A stretch of DNA of 64,000 bases from CADEED01 sp963711635 (GCA_963711635.1 CAVQEZ010000022.1:24803-88802), one strand, 5' to 3'; numbered from the stretch's first letter, positions 10,708-20,731 are shown. The notes: generated by a model not told the origin, from the sequence alone. Numbers and translations are program-made.

Positions 10708-10750
10708 ACGAGGGCGCGAATTCTACGTACTTTCCGGTACCCTCGCGCGC

Positions 10751-12518
10751 ATGCCCGCGGAATTACACGAAACTTCACTCATTGCGCTGTTGGCAATCGG
10801 GTTCGTGCTGGCGTTGCTGTTGGGATTGGCGGCCAACATGCTGCGTGTCTCGCCCATCGTCGGCTACCTGCTGGCGGGCATCGCTGTGGGACCTTTTACC
10901 CCGGGATTCGTCGGCGACAGCAGCCTCGCCTCCCAGCTGGCCGAGATCGGCGTGATCCTGCTGATGTTCGGCGTCGGTCTGCATTTCTCCATCAAGGACC
11001 TGATGTCGGTGCGGGCCATCGCGCTGCCCGGCGCGGTGGCCCAGATCATCACGGCCACCGCCATCGGCGCCGGCATGGCACACATGCTGGGCTGGAGCCT
11101 GGGCGCGGGCCTGGTATTCGGCCTGTCGCTGTCCGTGGCCAGCACCGTGGTGCTGCTGCGCGCGCTCGAGGAGCGCAACGCGGTCCAGTCCTCCGAAGGA
11201 AAGATCGCGGTCGGCTGGCTCATCGTCGAAGACCTGGCCATGGTGCTGGCCCTGGTGATGCTGCCTGCGCTGGCCGGCGTGCTCGGCGGCGATGCCAGTG
11301 CCGCGCACGCCCCTGGCACCAGCGGCAATCTTTGGCTGGCGTTGCTCATCACCCTGGCCAAGGTCGCCTTGTTCGTGGCGCTGGCGTTGGTCGTGGGCAC
11401 GCGCGTGGTGCCGTGGCTGCTGGTTCGTGTCACGCGCACCGGCACGCGCGAGCTGTTCACGCTGTGCGTGCTCGCCATCGCACTCGGCATCGCCTACGGT
11501 TCGTCCGCGGCCTTCGGCGTTTCGTTCGCGCTGGGTGCGTTCTTCGCCGGCGTGATCCTTTCCGAGTCGGAGCTCAGCCACCAGGCCGGCAATGACTCGC
11601 TGCCACTGAAGGATGCGTTCGCGGTGCTGTTCTTCGTGTCGGTGGGGATGCTGTTCGATCCCACCGTCGCTGCTGCGCGAACCGCTGGCAGTGCTCGCGG
11701 TGCTGGCCATCATCATGGTGGGCAAGTCGCTCGCGGCCTTCGTGATCGTGCTCGCGTTCCGTCATCCGGTGCGTACCGCACTGACGGTATCTGCGTCACT
11801 GGCACAAATCGGCGAGTTCTCTTTCATTCTCGCCGGTCTCGGCGGCGCGCTCGGACTGCTGCCGCCGGACGGGCGCGACCTGATTCTCGCCGGCGCCATT
11901 CTTTCCATCGCGCTCAATCCCGTCACGTTCGCGGGTATCGCGCCGCTGGCGCGCTGGATCGAGGCACGGCCGCGGCTGCTCAAACTACTCGAGCGGCCGG
12001 GCGCCGACCGGCACCGCACCCCGGTCTCCAGCGCCAGCAGGCTGCGCGACCATGCCATCGTCGTCGGCTACGGGCGCGTCGGCGGCGCCATCGGCCAGGT
12101 GATCAGGTCGCAGAACCTGCCCTTCGCCGTCATCGAACGCGATCACCTGATGCTGGCGAGCGCCCAGGAAGCCGGGGTCCCGACCATCGTCGGCGATGCC
12201 GCCGCGCCCGGAGTGCTCGCCGCCGCCGGCATCGAACACGCGCGCCTGCTGGTGGTGGCGACGCCTGACGGGTTCCAGGCACGGCGGATCGTGGAGCTGG
12301 CGCGCCAGCTCCGGCCCGACATGGACATCGTGGTGCGCACCCACAGCGAACGCGAGCTGGTGGAGCTCGACCGGCTCAAGGTCAACCACGTGGTCATGGG
12401 CGAGCGCGAGCTGGCGAACGGCATGCTGGAGTACGCGTTGCGTTCGCTCGGCGTGCCAGCCGAGCGCGCCCGTGCCGCCGCGGGACGGGGCGCGCCCGTG
12501 AATCCGGAAGGGACCTAG
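10751..12518 (+). CDS. CPA2-family cation:proton antiporter, KefB/YbaL type (one frameshift)
   Basis: About 588 aa after removing one extra base near 11668 (VLFFVSVGMLFDP then LLREPLAVLAV). Residues 1-390 form the sodium/hydrogen-exchanger membrane domain with about 12 segments; a TrkA-N/RCK nucleotide-binding domain follows (VVGYGRVGGAIG, about residue 435). The family exports K+ or Na+ in exchange for H+ and is gated by NAD(H) or glutathione adducts through the RCK domain. Divergent pairing with kup suggests a joint role in potassium balance. Assignment to KefB versus YbaL is uncertain; the short C terminus after RCK favours YbaL. Confidence 0.9.
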
Positions 12519-12585
12519 CCGCAGTATCCGGGTGTGCATTGCGCACCGCGCGGTCGCGGCGCGGCCTCGCCTATACTGCGCCGCG

Positions 12586-13272
12586 ATGCTGTCACCGGCC
12601 GAATCCGACGCCCTGGTCCTGAGCCTCTCCGTGGCGGCGCGCAGCGTCGCCTTCAACCTGCCGTTCGCCATCCTCGTGGCCTGGCTGCTGGCGCGCACCC
12701 GCTTCGCCGGCCGCACGGTCTTCGATGCCTTCGTGCACCTGCCGCTGGTGCTGCCGCCGGTGGTCGTGGGCTATCTACTGTTGGTGTTGTTCGGCGTGCG
12801 TGGCCCCATCGGCGGCTGGCTCTACGACAATTTCGGCATCCAGCTGGCCTTCACCAGTGCCGGCGCCGCGCTGGCGACGGCAGTCATGTCGTTTCCGCTG
12901 GTGGTGCGCTCGATCCGCATCTCTCTCGAGGGGCTGGATCGTGGCCTCGAGGATGCGGCGCGCACGCTGGGCGCTGGCGCGCTCGATCGCTTCTTCTCGA
13001 TCACGCTGCCGCTGATCGCGCCCGGCATCCTGGCGGGCGCGGTGACGGCCTTTGCCGCGGGCCTCGGCGAATTCGGCGCGGTGATCACCTTCGCCTCCAA
13101 CATTCCGGGTGAGACGCGCACGCTGCCGCTGGCGCTGTACACGGCGCTGCAAACACCGGACGGCGACGCGCTGGCCGCGCGCCTGGCGCTCATCTCCCTG
13201 TCCCTGGGACTCGCGGGCCTGCTGGTGGCGGAATTCTTCGCGCGACACCTGCGCCGCATGCTGGGCCGCTGA
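12586..13272 (+). CDS. modB: Molybdate ABC transporter permease ModB
   Basis: A 228-aa inner-membrane permease with about five membrane segments and the ABC-permease EAA loop (SLEGLDRGLEDAARTLGAG). The start is the ATG at 12586 (MLSPAESDALVLSLSVA), which matches ModB N termini; an in-frame extension upstream looks non-coding. Its stop overlaps the modC start (TGATG), so ModB and ModC are translationally coupled. No modA gene for the periplasmic binding protein is present nearby. Confidence 0.92.
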   Translation: MLSPAESDALVLSLSVAARSVAFNLPFAILVAWLLARTRFAGRTVFDAFVHLPLVLPPVVVGYLLLVLFGVRGPIGGWLYDNFGIQLAFTSAGAALATAVMSFPLVVRSIRISLEGLDRGLEDAARTLGAGALDRFFSITLPLIAPGILAGAVTAFAAGLGEFGAVITFASNIPGETRTLPLALYTALQTPDGDALAARLALISLSLGLAGLLVAEFFARHLRRMLGR

Positions 13273-14370
13273 TGCTGCGGGTGCAGTTGCGCAAACGCCG
13301 TGGCGATTTCTCGCTCGAAGTCGACTTCCACGCGCCCGTGCCGGGAGTGACCGCGCTGTTCGGCCGCTCGGGCTGCGGCAAGTCGACGTTGATCAGCCTC
13401 ATCGCCGGACTGCTCACGCCCGACAGCGGGCACGTGCAGATCGGTGACGAGGTGCTGGTCGACACCGACGCGGCATTTCGAGCTGGACGCGCGCCACCGG
13501 CGCATCGGCGTGGTGTTCCAGGATGCGCGACTGTTTCCCCATTTCTCGGTGCTGGGCAACCTGCAGTACGGCGCGAAGCGGCAGCCGCGCGACGGTGTCG
13601 CACCCGTGAAGTTCGACGACGTCGTCACGATGCTGGGGCTCGGCGCCCTGCTGACGCGCCGGCCGCACGAACTGTCCGGCGGCGAAAAACAGCGCGTGGC
13701 GCTGGGACGCGCCTTGCTGGCGCAGCCGCGGCTGTTGCTGCTCGACGAGCCGCTGGCTTCGCTGGACCTGGCGCGCCGCGAAGAAGTGTTGCCGTACTTC
13801 GAGAAACTGCGCGATGCACTCGCCATCCCCATCGTGTACGTGAGCCATCAGTTCGACGAGGTATTGCGGCTGGCGACCCGCGTGGTGCTGATGGACGCGG
13901 GGCGGGTGCTCGCCGACGGCGAGCTGGCCGCCGTCAGTCGTCACGCAGCGCTGCGAGCAATCGTCGGTCCGGATGCGGTGGGTGCGGTCATGAGCGGCGT
14001 GGTCGAACGCGTCGATCAGGCCGGGCTCACGGTGGTGCGAGTCGGTGACGCCGAGCTGCTGGTCGACGAAGCTGCCGAGGTCGGTCAGCGGATCCAGATC
14101 CAGGTGTTGGCGCGCGACGTCATTGTCGCCTCCGGCCGTCCGGTGGGGCTCTCGGTGCGCAACGCCGTCGCGGCACGCGTGGTATCGGTGACGCCCGATG
14201 TCGGGCGCGCCGTGCTGGTCGAGCTCGACATCGGACGCGCGGCCACGCTGCTGGCGCGCATCACGTCGCGCGCTTCACAGGAGCTGGAGCTGTCGGCTGG
14301 CAAACAGGTCTGGGCTCTCATAAAAGCAGTCTCGCTGCGCGGGCACGTGTTCAATGCGCCAGCGCGTTGA
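13272..14370 (+). CDS. modC: Molybdate ABC transporter ATP-binding protein ModC (one frameshift)
   Basis: About 365 aa after removing one T near 13477 (a TTT run; ...DTDAAF then ELDARHRRIGVVFQD). Walker A is GRSGCGKST, the signature is LSGGEKQR and Walker B is LLLLDEP. The last 130 residues are the ModC TOBE/Mop-type domain, which in this family binds molybdate and adjusts transport. The ATG overlaps the modB stop. The 3' end overlaps the small opposite-strand gene at 14351-14467. Confidence 0.92.
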
Positions 14371-14467
14371 TGACCGGCTGGTATTCGATGGTGAAGCCGA
14401 CGGCGAACACGATGGCCACAGCGGCGAGCGCGAAACCGGCGTTGCGGACGAGTCTCTCGATACACAT
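14351..14467 (-). CDS. 38-aa single-span membrane peptide, unknown function
   Basis: ATG at 14467 preceded by GGAG eight bases upstream; TGA at 14353-14351. The peptide starts MCIERLVRNA, continues into a hydrophobic alanine/valine-rich helix (about residues 11-27) and ends VINALAH. It overlaps the last 20 bp of modC on the opposite strand. Start motif, ribosome site and a plausible transmembrane helix support translation, but it is short and I recognise no family. Confidence 0.55.
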   Translation of the reverse strand: MCIERLVRNAGFALAAVAIVFAVGFTIEYQPVINALAH

Positions 14468-14609
14468 GATGTTTTCTCCGTTTAGTTAGTGTCGTTGAGT
14501 AACCGAAGTGCATCTTGCGGTTCCGGTCGACGACGAACAAACGTGATGCCTGACACCGGCATCAAGAAAACTTAAGGACTACCCCGAAGTAGGTAGAAGA
14601 CGCGCCTGA

Positions 14610-15542
14610 CTACGCCTTTTTCGAGGCGCGCTTCGTGAACAGGTCGTGCGGCCTCGGGAAACTCTTCGCCATGTCGAAGATCCAGTCGCGAAAACGCTTG
14701 ACCTTGGGCATGACCAGGTAGGGCTCGGGACAGACGAAAAAGTACGAAAAGCGGAACGGCAGCAGGGCATCGCCGGCGAGCACCACGCGGCCCTGCTCGA
14801 GCGAGCGTTGCACCAGCGACCAGCGCGCCAGCGCGAAACCGATGCCCTCCTCGGCCGCGGCGATGACGCCGGCGGAATCGTCGATGATGGGCGCGCGCGC
14901 CAGCCAGTTGGCCTCCTCGCCCTTTTCCATCCACGCCTGCCAGGGTTCGTCGGTGCTGCCCAGCAGCGGGAAATTCTGCAGATCCTCGCCGCGCGGCACC
15001 GGGCCGTATTTGGCCAGCAGCGGCGGCGAAGCGATGGGGATCACCCACTCGTCCAGCAGTTTTTCCACGTGCAGGCCCGGCCAGCGTCCCAGGCCCATGC
15101 GGATGGCCACGTGCATCTCGGCGCGCGAGAAATCCACCGCTTCGCGCGAGGTGTGGAAACGCAGGTCGACGCCGGTGTCGAGCTCCTTGAAGCTGCCGAT
15201 TCGCGGCAGCAGCCAGCGCTGCAGGAAGGATGACAGCAAGGTGATTTGCAGCGGCCCCTCGGCGCGATGCTGTTTCAGGTGCTGCATGGAGGCTTCGAGC
15301 TCGTCCAGCCCGCGGCGCACACCGGGCAGCAATTGCTGGCCTTCGGCGGTGAGCTCGATGCGCCGCCCGGCGCGCTTGAACAGCTGTACCTGCAGGTAGT
15401 CCTCGAGGGATTTGACCTGCTGGCTCACCGCCGCAGGGGTCACGTGCAGGGCTTCGGCGGCATCCGCGAACGACAGCCGCGACGCCACGGCTTCGAAGAC
15501 TCGAAGCGCATTGAGCGGCAGGCGGGCATAGGCGGTACTCAC
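14610..15542 (-). CDS. LysR-family transcriptional regulator (GcvA-like)
   Basis: 310 aa. An N-terminal winged helix-turn-helix (LNALRVFEAVASRLSFADAA, then HVTPAAVSQQVKSLEDYL) is followed by a LysR substrate-binding domain to the end. The GTG at 15542 is chosen because AGGA lies seven bases upstream and the protein then begins just before the HTH, as in the family; longer versions add residues with no similarity to it. The N-terminal pattern and the phrase GRWPGLHVEKLLDEW resemble GcvA-type regulators. It is divergent from the small gene at 15642, which is the likeliest direct target. Confidence 0.9.
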   Translation of the reverse strand: MSTAYARLPLNALRVFEAVASRLSFADAAEALHVTPAAVSQQVKSLEDYLQVQLFKRAGRRIELTAEGQQLLPGVRRGLDELEASMQHLKQHRAEGPLQITLLSSFLQRWLLPRIGSFKELDTGVDLRFHTSREAVDFSRAEMHVAIRMGLGRWPGLHVEKLLDEWVIPIASPPLLAKYGPVPRGEDLQNFPLLGSTDEPWQAWMEKGEEANWLARAPIIDDSAGVIAAAEEGIGFALARWSLVQRSLEQGRVVLAGDALLPFRFSYFFVCPEPYLVMPKVKRFRDWIFDMAKSFPRPHDLFTKRASKKA

Positions 15543-15641
15543 GTCAGTTTTCCTAATGAGCGCTTTAAGAAGCGCGTTTGTTCGTGGCGGGACTGTAGCG
15601 CACATTGCACCCACAGCCACTCTGCCATAGGAGATACACAA

Positions 15642-15938
15642 ATGAGCACTCGCAACCACATTCCCCGCACGGTGGCGGCCAGCCTGGATGCCCGCCTCGC
15701 GCCCTTTCACCTGGACGAGCCGCCCATTGAATCGAAGATGGGCCTGGAAGACCTCGACGTCGAGGCGGCAAGCGCCGTGGCGCCGCAGCAGGAACGCCAT
15801 CTGCGCATCAAACTCGTCAACGATCTCAAACTACTGTTTGCCGCGCTCGGCGCGGGTGGAAGCGTCGTGCCGCTCGGCGACAACGGCCGCACGGCGCGCT
15901 TCCTTTCCCAGTACGCCGAGTCGCTGCGCGATCACTAG
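15642..15938 (+). CDS. 98-aa hypothetical protein
   Basis: A soluble, charged protein starting MSTRNHIPRTVAASL and ending FLSQYAESLRDH; no signal peptide, membrane segment or known domain is seen. The ATG has TAGGAG nine bases upstream. It is transcribed divergently from the LysR gene with a 99-bp shared promoter region and is followed by a strong terminator, so it is probably a single-gene unit controlled by that regulator. Confidence 0.7.
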   Translation: MSTRNHIPRTVAASLDARLAPFHLDEPPIESKMGLEDLDVEAASAVAPQQERHLRIKLVNDLKLLFAALGAGGSVVPLGDNGRTARFLSQYAESLRDH

Positions 15939-15982
15939 ACCCCGGTCCGTCCGCCCTCCACTCCGGGCGACGGATTTTCTCG

Positions 15983-16020
15983 GCCCCCGTCGGCGACAGC
16001 CTCCGGGGGCTTTCTTTTTT
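15983..16020 (+). terminator. Intrinsic terminator after the 98-aa gene
   Basis: A GC-only stem (GCCCCCG at 15983-15989 pairing with CGGGGGC at 16004-16010) is followed directly by TTTCTTTTTT. It separates the small gene from the porin-sbp unit. Confidence 0.85.
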
Positions 16021-16036
16021 CACGCTTCATATCGAT

Positions 16037-16097
16037 ATAACCAAACGAACTGGAGGCGTAACCGCCCCGTGACCAGGCCGCGACTGACGGCATAACC
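16037..16097 (+). promoter_or_regulatory. Three [A/G]TAACC half-sites upstream of the porin-sbp genes
   Basis: ATAACC at 16037, GTAACC at 16058 and ATAACC at 16092 lie as direct repeats in the leader of the OprP-like gene. CysB of enteric bacteria binds sites containing ATAAC-type half-sites, and a cysB-type gene lies two genes downstream. The same core, arranged as an inverted repeat, occurs upstream of cysA (42789-42804). This is a proposal from pattern only. Confidence 0.35.
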
Positions 16098-16155
16098 CCA
16101 CGATTCCTACGCTCTCCGGGCCTTGAAGCACCAACCCAGGACCCAGGAGAAGAAC

Positions 16156-17583
16156 GTGAATTACAGACGTGCGGCAGCGCTGACGACACTGCTGCTGCCA
16201 TTGACGGGAGCGGCCTTCGCGCAGCAGGCGGCCGGCAACGGCAACGACGAGCTGCGCCGCGAAATCGAGGATCAGAAGCAGCGCCTGGCGGTGCTCGAGC
16301 GCAAGCTCGAAATTCAGCAGGAGGCCGCGACGGCCGCCGCGGCCAGCGCGCCGCGCCTCACCATCAACGCCTCGCGCTTCCAGTTCGGCAACACCGACAA
16401 CTCGAACTTCATCCGCTTCCGCGGCACCCTGCACGCCGACAACCGCGTGTTCGGCGGCGATTCGGTTCCCGAGACCGCCGACACCTTTCTCCTGCGCCGC
16501 GTGCGGCCCACGATCGAAGGCACCTTCGGCGGCATCTATGACTTCAGGTTCACGCCGGATTTCGGCGGTGGCCGCTCCATCGTCGTCGATGCCTACGCCG
16601 CGGCGCGCTTCAATCCCGGCGCGGTGGTGACGGTGGGCAAGTTCAAGCCGCCCGTCGGTCTCGAGCGACTGCAGAGTGGCGCCGACATTCGCTTCATCGA
16701 ACGTGGACTGCCGACCAATCTCGTGCCCAATCGCGACATCGGCGTGCAGCTATCCGGTGACTTCGCCGGCGGTGCGTTCAGTTACCAGGTGGGTTACTTC
16801 AACGGTGTGACGGACGGACAAAGCAGCGACAACTTGCCGACGCCAGACGTCGAGACGGACACCGGTGGCGACTACGCCGCTCGCGTGTTCTTCCAGCCCT
16901 TCATCAACTCGGACAACTTCAGCCTGCGCGGTCTCGGGATCGGCCTCGGCAGCACCTGGCAGGACATACCGGGTGTCGCGACCAACACTTATCTCTCGGC
17001 GTATCGCTCTCCCGGCCAGCAGAGCGTGTTCAGCTATCGCGCCAACACCGCGACCGGCACCACGCCTAACAACGCCACGTTCGCGAACGGCGAGCGGCTG
17101 CGCCTCGCACCGCAGTTCTACTACTCGCGCGGCAGCTTCGGCATTCTCGGTGAATACACCCAGGTCGAGCAGGACGTTTCGCGCACCGTCGGCGGCGTGA
17201 CGCTCTCCGACACCCTGACCAACTCCGCGTGGCAGGCGCAGTTCTCCTGGTTCGTCACCGGCGAGGATGAAGCCTTCCGCGGCTTCACGCCCGGCAGCAC
17301 CTGGCAGCCCGCCAAGTCCGGCTGGGGCGCGCTCGAACTGGTCGCGCGATACCAGGAACTGGACGTCGACGACGACGCGTTCGTGGGCGGTGCGAATTCG
17401 TTCGCGAATCCGGCGACGGCCGTCACCAAGGAGACGGCCTACGGCATCGGAGTCAACTGGTACCCCTGGAACACGGTCAAGTTGTCGATCAACTACGACC
17501 TCACCAGTTTCGAAGGCGGAGCCGCGACCGGCGATCGTGCCGACGAGCAGGCGCTGTTCTCACGATTCGCGGTCAACTTCTAA
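16156..17583 (+). CDS. OprP/OprO-type phosphate-selective porin family protein
   Basis: 475 aa. The signal peptide ends GAAFA; a coiled-coil segment follows (about residues 27-55, LRREIEDQKQRLAVLERKLE), then an outer-membrane beta-barrel with the family features FLLRRVRPTIEG and VTVGKFKPPVGLE, ending in the C-terminal Phe (FAVNF) typical of barrels. The GTG at 16156 has AGGAGA at a good distance; a TTG 33 nt upstream is less convincing. The next gene, 18 nt downstream, encodes a sulfate-binding protein, so this porin may admit sulfate rather than phosphate. Confidence 0.88.
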   Translation: MNYRRAAALTTLLLPLTGAAFAQQAAGNGNDELRREIEDQKQRLAVLERKLEIQQEAATAAAASAPRLTINASRFQFGNTDNSNFIRFRGTLHADNRVFGGDSVPETADTFLLRRVRPTIEGTFGGIYDFRFTPDFGGGRSIVVDAYAAARFNPGAVVTVGKFKPPVGLERLQSGADIRFIERGLPTNLVPNRDIGVQLSGDFAGGAFSYQVGYFNGVTDGQSSDNLPTPDVETDTGGDYAARVFFQPFINSDNFSLRGLGIGLGSTWQDIPGVATNTYLSAYRSPGQQSVFSYRANTATGTTPNNATFANGERLRLAPQFYYSRGSFGILGEYTQVEQDVSRTVGGVTLSDTLTNSAWQAQFSWFVTGEDEAFRGFTPGSTWQPAKSGWGALELVARYQELDVDDDAFVGGANSFANPATAVTKETAYGIGVNWYPWNTVKLSINYDLTSFEGGAATGDRADEQALFSRFAVNF

Positions 17584-17601
17584 CTCTTCCGGAGCAATCA
17601 C

Positions 17602-18621
17602 ATGTCTGAATCGAATCTGAATCGCCGGCTGCTGCTGGCGCTCACCGCGGCGGTGTTCATCGGCGGCGCCGGCCAGGCGGCCAGCGCCAAGGAAATCACG
17701 CTGCTCAACGTGTCGTATGACCCGACCCGCGAGTTGTACGTCGACTTCAACAAGGCCTTCGCCGAGTACTGGAAGAAGAAGACCGGCGATGACGTCAAGG
17801 TCAACCAGTCGCACGGCGGCTCGGGCCGCCAGGCGCGCTCGGTCATCGATGGACTCGCGGCCGACGTGGTGACGCTGGCACTGGCCGCCGACATCGACGC
17901 CATCGCCAACAACGGCAAGCTGCTGCCGGTGAACTGGGAACAGCGCTTGCCGGAACATTCGGCGCCGTACACCTCGACCATTGTCTTTCTGGTGCGCAAG
18001 GGCAATCCCAAGGGCATCAAGGACTGGGGCGACCTCGCCAAGCCGGGCATCAGCGTGATTACACCGAACCCGAAGACCTCGGGCGGCGCGCGCTGGAATT
18101 ACCTCGCGGGTTGGGCGTGGGCCAAGAAGCAGCCCGGGGGCAGCGATGCCACCGCGAAGGACTACATCCGCAAGCTGTTCAAGAACGTGCCGGTGCTCGA
18201 TACCGGCGCGCGCGGAGCCCTGACGACCTTCTCCCAACGCAACATCGGAGACGTCTTCATTTCCTGGGAGAACGAAGCCTGGCTGGCCACCAAGGAACTG
18301 GGCGTGGGTCAGTTCGAGATCGTGATTCCATCGGTCAGCATCCTCGCCGAACCCTCGGTAGCCGTGGTCGACAAGGTGGTGTTGCGGCGTGGCACGCGTA
18401 CCGTGGCCGAGGAATACCTGAAGTACCTGTACACGCCGGAGGGCCAGGAAATCGCGGCGCGCAATTACTACCGTCCGCGCGATGCGCAGGTCGCCGCGAA
18501 GCACAAGGAGCTGTTCCCGAAGCTCGAGCTGGTGACGATCAAGGACTTCGGCGGCTGGGCCAAGGCGCAGAAGGAGCATTTCGGCGACGGCGGAGTCTTC
18601 GACCAGATCTATGCTCAATGA
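17602..18621 (+). CDS. sbp: Sulfate ABC transporter substrate-binding protein (Sbp/CysP type), copy 1
   Basis: 339 aa, periplasmic, with a signal peptide ending AASA. Family motifs are LLNVSYDPTRELY near the mature N terminus, QSHGGSGRQARSVIDGL, and TPNPKTSGGARWNYLAGW, which contribute sulfate contacts. GGAG precedes the ATG. It sits 18 nt after the porin gene and before a CysB-type regulator, so outer- and inner-membrane steps of sulfate uptake are made together. The partner permeases are about 21 kb away (cysTWA). A close paralogue is at 34645. Confidence 0.95.
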   Translation: MSESNLNRRLLLALTAAVFIGGAGQAASAKEITLLNVSYDPTRELYVDFNKAFAEYWKKKTGDDVKVNQSHGGSGRQARSVIDGLAADVVTLALAADIDAIANNGKLLPVNWEQRLPEHSAPYTSTIVFLVRKGNPKGIKDWGDLAKPGISVITPNPKTSGGARWNYLAGWAWAKKQPGGSDATAKDYIRKLFKNVPVLDTGARGALTTFSQRNIGDVFISWENEAWLATKELGVGQFEIVIPSVSILAEPSVAVVDKVVLRRGTRTVAEEYLKYLYTPEGQEIAARNYYRPRDAQVAAKHKELFPKLELVTIKDFGGWAKAQKEHFGDGGVFDQIYAQ

Positions 18622-18789
18622 GCCTGGTCAATTTGGAATGGGCTGAGCTCGAATAGTTAGTTCCGCGCGCGGCGGGAAGCCGCGTACTGTCCACCCCAGG
18701 GCCGCGGGGGGAGTGAGCAAGTCTGAAATTTGACCCTCTATTTCACACTCTCACATCCCCCGATGGCCCACCAATCCGACGACCCCCCG

Positions 18790-19767
18790 ATGAAACTCAT
18801 ACAGCTGCGTTACCTCGTGGCGGTGGCCGAGAACGATCTCAACATCACGCAGGCCGCGCGCGTACTGCACGCCGCGCAGCCCGGGGTCAGCAAGCAGCTG
18901 AAGCAGCTCGAGGACGAGCTGGGATTCCAGCTGTTCGAGCGCAAGGGCCGCGCGCTGGTGCGGCCCACGAACGCCGGCACCCAGGTCATACACCGCGCCT
19001 CGCAGATCGTGCGGCAGGCGCGCAGCATCAAGGCGCTGGCCGCCGAGCTGCGCAAGGAAGACGAAGGCGACCTCTCCATCGCCACCACGCATACCCAGGC
19101 ACGCTACGTGCTGCCGCCGGTGCTCAGGCGATTTCGCGACAAGTACCCCAAGGTGAGGCTGCACCTGCACCAGGGAAATTCCGAGCAGATCGCCGATCTC
19201 GCGGCCTCGGACCGCATCGACTTCGCCATCGCCACGGGCGCGAGTCCGATATTTTCGGGGCTGGTACGACTGCCCTGCTTCCGCTGGCATCGCTGCATCG
19301 TCGTGCCGCACGGGCATCCGCTGGGCGAGTTGCCGCAGCCCTCGTTCGCCGACCTGGCGCAGCATCCGCTGGTGACCTATTCGTTCAGCTTTTCCGGCCC
19401 GTCGTCACTGGTCGACCTGTTCGCGCGCGAGGGACTGAAGCCGAACGTGGCGCTGACCGCCTGGGATTCGGACGTCATCAAGAAGTACGTCCGTGACGGC
19501 CTCGGGGTCGGCATCATCGCCAACCTGGCCATCGACGGCGTCGAGGATGCGGACCTCAAGGTGCGCGACGCGTCGCATCTCTTCCCGGTGCACACCACCT
19601 GGGCGGGCTTTCGCCGCGGCGTGCTGCTGCGCGGCTTCATGTACGAGTTCCTGCAGATGTTCGCTCCGCACCTGTCGCCGCGCCTGGTGCAGGACGCGGA
19701 GCAGTCCGACTCACAGGAAGACGTGGACCGCCGGTTCGCGCCGATCAGGATTCCGTTCCTGCGCTGA
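18790..19767 (+). CDS. cysB: CysB-family LysR regulator of sulfur assimilation
   Basis: 325 aa, the usual CysB length (about 324). The start MKLIQLRYLVAVAENDLNITQAA aligns with CysB N termini; KQLKQLEDELGFQLFERKGR is the HTH wing. The C-terminal domain contains TTHTQARYVLP, a CysB hallmark of the inducer-binding site. CysB proteins activate sulfate-uptake genes when sulfide is low, in response to N-acetylserine. An upstream ATG, ten codons earlier, cannot be excluded and neither has a clear ribosome site. It converges on the cation-efflux gene with six bases between stops. Confidence 0.92.
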   Translation: MKLIQLRYLVAVAENDLNITQAARVLHAAQPGVSKQLKQLEDELGFQLFERKGRALVRPTNAGTQVIHRASQIVRQARSIKALAAELRKEDEGDLSIATTHTQARYVLPPVLRRFRDKYPKVRLHLHQGNSEQIADLAASDRIDFAIATGASPIFSGLVRLPCFRWHRCIVVPHGHPLGELPQPSFADLAQHPLVTYSFSFSGPSSLVDLFAREGLKPNVALTAWDSDVIKKYVRDGLGVGIIANLAIDGVEDADLKVRDASHLFPVHTTWAGFRRGVLLRGFMYEFLQMFAPHLSPRLVQDAEQSDSQEDVDRRFAPIRIPFLR

Positions 19768-19773
19768 ACCTTC

Positions 19774-20731
19774 TCAACCCTGCACGTGATCGACTTCGAC
19801 CGTGACGTGCGCCAGCTCCTCGTGCACGCGCAGCTCGCGCCGGAAGTAATCCCCGTCCATCTGTGAAGGCGTCGTCAGGCTCACCACGCAGGCGTACTTG
19901 GCGCGGCCCACGCGCCACACGTGCAGGTCGGTGATGCGCGCCGGCACCTTGCCCTGCTCGATGACCTCGCGCACTTCACGCACCACCGGCGCGTCCATCT
20001 CGGCGTCGAGCAGCACGCGGCCCGAATCGCGCAGCAGTCCGCGCGCCCAGATTGCGATCAACACCGCACCGGCCAGGCCCATGATGGGATCCAGCCATGC
20101 CAGTCCCCACAACTTGCCGCCGAGCAGCGCCATGATGGCCAGCACGGAAGTGGCCGCGTCCGCGAGCACGTGTAGATAGGCGGCACGCACGTTGAGATCC
20201 TGGTGATGGGCATGCTCGTGCCCGTGCTGATGCCCGCCATGTTCGTGATCGTGGCCATGGCCAGGCGCCGTGATGATCCCCGCGCAGCCACCAGGCGCAG
20301 ACCAGGTTGACCGCGAGTCCTACCACGGCAATGACAATGGCCTCGTCATACTGGATGGTCTGCGGGCGCATCAGCCGCTCCACGGACTGGAACACCATGA
20401 GCGCCGCGATGCCCAGCAGCAGGATGGCGCTGGTGTAGCTGCCGAGCACTTCGACTTTCCAGGTGCCGAAGGCATAACGCCGGTTGCCGGCGTGGCGCCG
20501 CGCAAACGCATACGCGAACGCCGACAGACCCAGCGCCAGCGAATGCGAGCTCATGTGCCAGCCATCCGCCAGCACCGCCATGGAATTGAACCACCAGCCG
20601 CCGGCGATCTCGATGACCATCATCGCGGTGGTCAGCCAGAACGCGCGCCGGATGTTGGCCTCGGCCAGCGGGTTACCGGTGTCGAAACGCGGCGTATGAC
20701 AGTGCGATCCGGAGGGGAGCTCGGTGTTCAT
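19774..20731 (-). CDS. Cation diffusion facilitator (DmeF/CzcD-like) (one frameshift)
   Basis: About 318 aa after removing one base near 20265-20275. Six membrane segments are visible; the metal-site signature of transmembrane segment 2 is LADGWHMSSH and that of segment 5 is HVLADAATSV. A histidine-rich cytoplasmic loop (HDHEHGGHQHGHEHAHH) lies between segments 4 and 5, where the frame breaks. CDF proteins export Zn2+, Co2+, Ni2+ or Cd2+ in exchange for protons. It is the last gene of the long minus-strand run, 57 nt after the cytochrome gene, and may be transcribed with it. Confidence 0.9.

Noticed and set aside
14540..14600. Short inverted repeat GATGCC/GGCATC near the end of the LysR gene as a terminator
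   Set aside because: Only six pairs, and no T-run follows in the right direction.
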